Origin: Aulostomus chinensis
Lineage: Eukaryota; Chordata; Actinopteri; Syngnathiformes; Aulostomidae
Reading direction: 5' to 3'
Assembly: GCA_037954235.1 (NCBI GenBank)
Contig: JBBMOA010000013.1
Location: forward strand, 6,895,001 to 6,959,000
Length of the DNA: 64,000 nt
The notes under the pieces were generated by a model. That model did no database searches, was not told where the DNA came from, and saw only the letters and a program-made list of their open reading frames with translations. A program made the position numbers and the translations under genes. This document shows, piece by piece, positions 60,325 to 64,000 of the stretch; within the stretch, counting starts at the first letter, position 1, and each line of letters begins with the position of its first letter.

Positions 60325-63300
60325 GTAGGAGGACGTGAGAGTCCGGCAAGGGTAACGATGAACCGAGTCTTGAAGGATGCTGATCCAAGTCCTGCTCGTG
60401 TTCTTGCCACATTCAGAGTCAGAAAGAAAGATGAAAAATGGAACGCTAGAATAAGGAGATGTCCGTCAGTTCAAGGCTTCTGTCTCCATCGTACAGGACG
60501 TCGTCGACATGGCCAAGTTCCCCGTGGACAGAATCAGGAACTTCTGCATCGTCGCTCACGTCGACCACGGGAAAAGCACTCTGGCTGACAGGCTGCTGGA
60601 AATGACAGGTCCCGCATGTTGGCTCTCTCCCCCAGGGATGCTTGCATTTATGTGTCATCACTCTGAACAGCAGGCCAGAACCATGGGGCGTCTCATACAC
60701 GCCAGTTTAGGTTGTGGCCTGCTCTCTGTCTCTGGAAGAAGTAGAAGCTAAGAAGGAGGTAGAAGCAGCAGTGGTTCTCAGACTGTCTCAGTGGGGGGGG
60801 GGGATTCGAAAAATGCTGATCCAGAAACTCAGAGACTGATGCTGGTGCTGGATTGATTTAGACATTGCATTCATTTGTGCCCCCTTCACCCGGGGCACAT
60901 CCAACCATTTGGGAACCACTGAGTTACGGTATCTAGTCAGCACCAACTAAATCTCTGCTTCTCACTCGAGCTCCTGAAGAATAAATGGTCTGTTTATGAG
61001 GCTGTCTTACTGACCTCCAGGTGCCATCACAAAGGCTGAGAAGAACCAACAGGTGCTGGACAAGCTCCAGGTAGAGCGAGAGCGAGGGATAACTGTCAAG
61101 GCCCAGACTGCCTCCTTGTTTTACAACCACCTGGGCCAGCAGCACCTCCTGAACCTCATTGACACACCAGTGAGTCCACAAGTATAAGTATAAGTCGCCT
61201 TTAGCGGCCAACTGCTCCGAGATGGTTTCCATCCTGCGTTTCAGTTCAAGAGTCTGTTGTTGCTCCGCTCTGCCAGCCTCAATAATTGCGTTGTAAATGA
61301 CGGTCAGTTGTGGAGATCGACATCTGGTGGCAGCCAGCGTCTTGCCAATTTTGTGGTATGTGAGGGCACCTCCAAGTCTGAGGAGGAGAAGCCCCACAAC
61401 AATGAACCCAAATATGTAGAGGTCCTCGATGTCCTCCACGGAGGGAGGTGTCAAGCATGCGATACGCCATCTCCCCCAGGAATCGAGAACGTAGCCCGCA
61501 GGGTCGGTTCCATGCGGACAGGCAGGTTCCTCCGATCCTGATTTCCTTGTCGAAAAATGGTGTCACTAGCATTGAGAGACCAGCTGATCAATTCCATGAT
61601 TAATTTTGGTGGAGAGCTCACAGCTGTGTTGGATAGAAGTTGAGACAAAGAATGACAGTCAGACAGAAAGAAGAGGAGGAGAGAGGAGGAGTGCGACTGC
61701 TCTCGCCGAGTCTCAACCCAGAACACAACTGCATGGCAGAAGCAGCCATTGTGATGTTTTTAAAAGCTGGTGTCTTGAGGAAGGTGTGAGCTCTCCGTTT
61801 ACTCATTTGCATACGGAGAGATGAGCATAACGACGTATGTAGGACAGCCTGAAAGCTACAGGAGTCCAGTAGGTTTGTGGTCCAGACAGCAATCATTCTA
61901 TAGTCGCTGAACAGGTAGAGGGATGCTGTTCTGTTTACTGTGGACCTGCCACAATACGAGCACAGTCTTAAGAATTGAGGGCAGCAACTCATCAGATGAC
62001 CCACTGGTGTTTCTGAAGGACACCAAGGATCCAGAAGGACATCAGTGGTCGAGAAGGACACCAGTGCTTTAGAAACACATTGGGTTTTTTTTTAAGGGAT
62101 CCTTGTGGGCTAGAAGGACAGTCGTGCTCCGGAAAGACATGGGCGGTGTACCAGGACACTATTAGTTTAGAAGGACACCAGTGTTCTAGAAGGATGCTCG
62201 CAGACTTAAAGGACCCTAAAAGTCCAGTTGGACACTTGTGCTCTTGTATGATACTGATTGGTTAGAAAGGCCCCCATTAATCTAGAAGGACATTAGTTAT
62301 CCAGAAAGAAATTGGTGGTCTAAAAGGACACTAGTGCTGTAGAAGACACTGGTTGGCACCTCTGTCTGTCTAGGGGCTCAGTGATGCCCTGGTCCAGGTT
62401 TGGGAGGAGATACCCAAGGACACCATCCATCATCTCATTAGGAGCATGCCCGTGGTGTCAAATTTACGCCAAAAGTCCACCACGTGCTTGTATTACGCTC
62501 CTCGCACACATTGAACCTCGCGAGTGTAATCCATGCTGGTGGTGGACTTGTGATGTAAATGTGACGCCATACATGCCCTCGTGACGCGTACAAGCACATG
62601 GGGGCCAAACCAAAATGGAGGAGCCTGCCGCATCATTTTTCCACTTAGATTTTTGGGGTGTCTTTGAATTCAGTCCTCTGTAGGTTGGTAATTTTCACTT
62701 CCATCAAATGATATGGCATCCTTTCAACCCTAACACATTACCCAATCCGTATCAGTGTAGATATCCAGCATGATTTGTTCCCCCCATTGAGTTCTGATGT
62801 GTTTTCAAAGTGTTCTTTAATTTTTTGAGCAGTGTTATTGGGCCCTGACTTCTGTCTTGGAAGTGGATTTGCCACCAGAAATGTAGTTTTCCTCTCAGTT
62901 ACCAAACGTTAGGTGTCTTTAGCTCACCTAGACACTTTCTCTCCTTGCTTGACTTCTCGGTGTCCCCAGAAGTCAGAAAAATCCTGCCAGATGTCTTTAG
63001 CTTGAAGCTCATGGAGACCTGCGACTTGGAACAAAAGACTGCCTCAGAGCTCTCACATGCAGAGTCCTCCACTGTCCCCTTCATCCAGCAACATGCTTGC
63101 TCATCCATAAACTCTTTGATCGGCACTAACAAAAACAGCTAGAATACCTCTGGTTCAGCATGGCTGTGAAGGGGTTCAACAGAATGCTCCAGCTGGTCAT
63201 GATTGTGTAATGTTTGGACAGCTTTGTTGTCGCCAGCTTAAAATATGTGAGCCCCAGATGTCATGCAGGGCAAGAAAGATCTTCTTGAGATCAACAAAAA

Positions 63301-64000
63301 CTCAGGGAATTAAAACAACACTCTGGTTCTTGATCCCTCTAACTCACTTTGCATGGACAGAGAGAACCAGTGGATTATTGTTCATTGACGTCGGTACACC
63401 TCTCTGTCCTCAGGGTCATGTTGACTTCAGCTACGAAGTGTCTCGATCCATCACTGCTTGCCAAGGGGTCTTGTTGATCGTGGACGCCAATCAGGTACAA
63501 ACCCTGAATTCCAGCTGCCTCTGTGGATGCTATACCAACTCTGATTGTTGATGTGCTCTTGGCGTTTGAAGGGGATCCAAGCCCAGACAGTGGCCAACTT
63601 CTACCTGGCATTTGAAGCTCAGCTGACCATCATCCCTATCATCAACAAGGTACATTCCTGCTTATTTCTCATCACACCTTTATTCTGTTCTCCATTGCAG
63701 CATGGAAGGTTATTGTATTAGGATGTTCGTCTCCCTCAGATTGATTTGAAAAATGCTGATCCAGAAAGTGTGGAATCCCAGATTGAGAAGGTGTTTGATA
63801 TTCCTCGTGAGGACTGTATTCGGGTGAGTTAGAAAACATGCGTTGCCTTTTGTGTTCCACAGTAAATTTCTGATTTTCTCAACGCATCCTTTTCAGATTT
63901 CAGCTAAACTTGGAACAAACACTGAAAAGGTCCTCCAAGCAGTGGTGGACAGGATTCCCCCGTAAGAAGCTCCAGCGGGTGTCATTTCTTCAGGGAGACA
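60124..64000 (+). CDS. guf1: Translation factor GUF1, mitochondrial (EF4/LepA GTPase), 5' part
   Basis: GTPase of the EF4/LepA family that acts on mitochondrial ribosomes. Seven exons join in frame to 256 residues plus two bases and the gene continues beyond the window; the whole protein is usually about 650 residues. An N-terminal mitochondrial presequence rich in Arg and Ser, low in acidic residues, is followed by the G domain. G1 is AHVDHGKST (87-95), G2 RGITV (126-130), G3 DTPGH (152-156, split by an intron), G4 NKID (206-209, split by an intron), G5 SAKLG (237-241). All GTP-binding motifs are intact. ATG 60124 is chosen because it opens a plausible presequence. It lies downstream of gabra2 in the same orientation but should be transcribed independently. 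Confidence 0.94.
60497..60608 (+). CDS. guf1: guf1 coding exon 2 (G1 motif)
   Basis: 112 nt coding KFPVDRIRNFCIVAHVDHGK, then STLADRLLEMT. The donor is GTCCCG, weak at positions +3 to +6. The phase nevertheless fits exon 3 exactly. Confidence 0.9.
60800..60830 (+). repeat. Intronic copy of a piece of guf1 exon 6
   Basis: 'gaaaaatgctgatccagaaa' in intron 2 is identical to 20 bp at the start of exon 6 (63748-63767). Only one mismatch is added on extending to 'gatt(c/t)'. It follows a G11 run. Confidence 0.6.
61021..61169 (+). CDS. guf1: guf1 coding exon 3 (G2 motif)
   Basis: 149 nt coding NQQVLDKLQVERERGITVKA through HLLNLIDTP. Acceptor 'gacctccag', donor GTGAGT. The G3 motif continues in exon 4. 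Confidence 0.95.
61190..61860 (-). other. Unidentified element-like sequence with minus-strand open frames
   Basis: In guf1 intron 3, three overlapping minus-strand frames are unusually coherent. One at 61726-61451 contains PPKLIMELISWSLNASDTIF. Another, below 61454, contains a hydrophobic LYIFGFIVVGLLLLRLGG likely membrane segment. It is followed by a charged, helix-prone RAEQQQTLELKRRMETISEQ stretch. The open part past 61169 runs into guf1 exon 3 in antisense and has no meaning there. I do not recognise the family. It could be a decayed retroelement or retropseudogene. Confidence 0.3.
61990..62355 (+). repeat. Diverged minisatellite around 'agaaggacaccagtg' in guf1 intron 3
   Basis: About 15 loosely conserved copies of a roughly 20-24 bp unit (ctagaaggacacyagtgntc). 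Examples are 'gagaaggacaccagtgcttt', 'tagaaggacaccagtgttct' and 'aaaaggacactagtgctgta'. Heavily mutated, so old. Confidence 0.7.
62356..63413. other. guf1 intron 3, remainder
   Basis: No exon or element recognised. Confidence 0.4.
63414..63494 (+). CDS. guf1: guf1 coding exon 4 (end of G3)
   Basis: 81 nt coding GHVDFSYEVSRSITACQG, then VLLIVDANQ. It completes DTPGH. Acceptor 'gtcctcag', donor GTACAA. Confidence 0.95.
63572..63649 (+). CDS. guf1: guf1 coding exon 5
   Basis: 78 nt coding GIQAQTVANFYLAFEAQLTI, then IPIINK, ending in the first two residues of the NKID (G4) motif. Donor GTACAT. Confidence 0.95.
63740..63823 (+). CDS. guf1: guf1 coding exon 6
   Basis: 84 nt coding IDLKNADPESVESQIEKVFD, then IPREDCIR. 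It completes NKID. Acceptor 'ctccctcag', donor GTGAGT. Confidence 0.95.
63897..63961 (+). CDS. guf1: guf1 coding exon 7 (G5 motif)
   Basis: 65 nt coding ISAKLGTNTEKVLQAVVDRI, then P and two bases of the next codon, before donor GTAAGA. The following exons lie outside the window. Confidence 0.93.

Noticed and set aside
1..64000. CRISPR arrays, operons or prokaryotic signals
   Set aside because: The tandem repeats have no unique spacers, and the window is clearly vertebrate nuclear DNA with spliceosomal introns.

Overview
This window is nuclear DNA from a teleost fish. The evidence is two vertebrate-type split genes with GT-AG introns, the fish LINE Rex3, DANA/mermaid-like tRNA-derived SINEs, a Ty3/gypsy element, an L2-type LINE and very long microsatellites. 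I could not name the species.

Layout. Positions 1-22 kb hold no gene I can support. They contain a 5'-truncated Rex3 copy (5.6-7.0 kb, minus), a broken Ty3/gypsy retrotransposon (7.0-11.1 kb, plus), SINEs with GATG-type arrays, an inverted duplication of about 0.48 kb (15.7-16.2 and 18.9-19.4 kb), and a second, badly eroded gypsy fragment. Positions 21.7-22.9 kb look like the GC-rich promoter and leader region of gabra2. The GABA-A receptor alpha-2 gene then runs from 22,936 to 54,111 on the plus strand. I resolved nine coding exons of 68, 116, 68, 221, 83, 144, 153, 203 and 312 nt. They join in frame and give a predicted 455-residue subunit with signal peptide, Cys-loop and four membrane segments. 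Its introns are full of repeats: a 0.65 kb composite minisatellite, a 3.6 kb (GAT/GGT)n tract, a 0.7 kb (ATC/ACC)n tract, SINEs, and rearranged Rex3 and CR1/L2-like LINE pieces.

After gabra2 come a probable 3' UTR, an antisense L2-type LINE (about 57.1-58.6 kb) and a 0.55 kb GGAT/GCTA minisatellite. The 5' half of guf1 (mitochondrial translation GTPase, EF4/LepA family) follows from 60,124 on the plus strand. Seven coding exons are visible and the gene runs off the right edge.

The two genes do not act in one pathway: one encodes a ligand-gated chloride channel subunit, the other a mitochondrial ribosome-associated GTPase. The most interesting observations concern RNA processing of gabra2. 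Exon 6 lies between two long, mutually complementary repeat tracts, and exons 2 and 7 each have a long UG tract immediately upstream of the 3' splice site. No previously undescribed gene system could be demonstrated.
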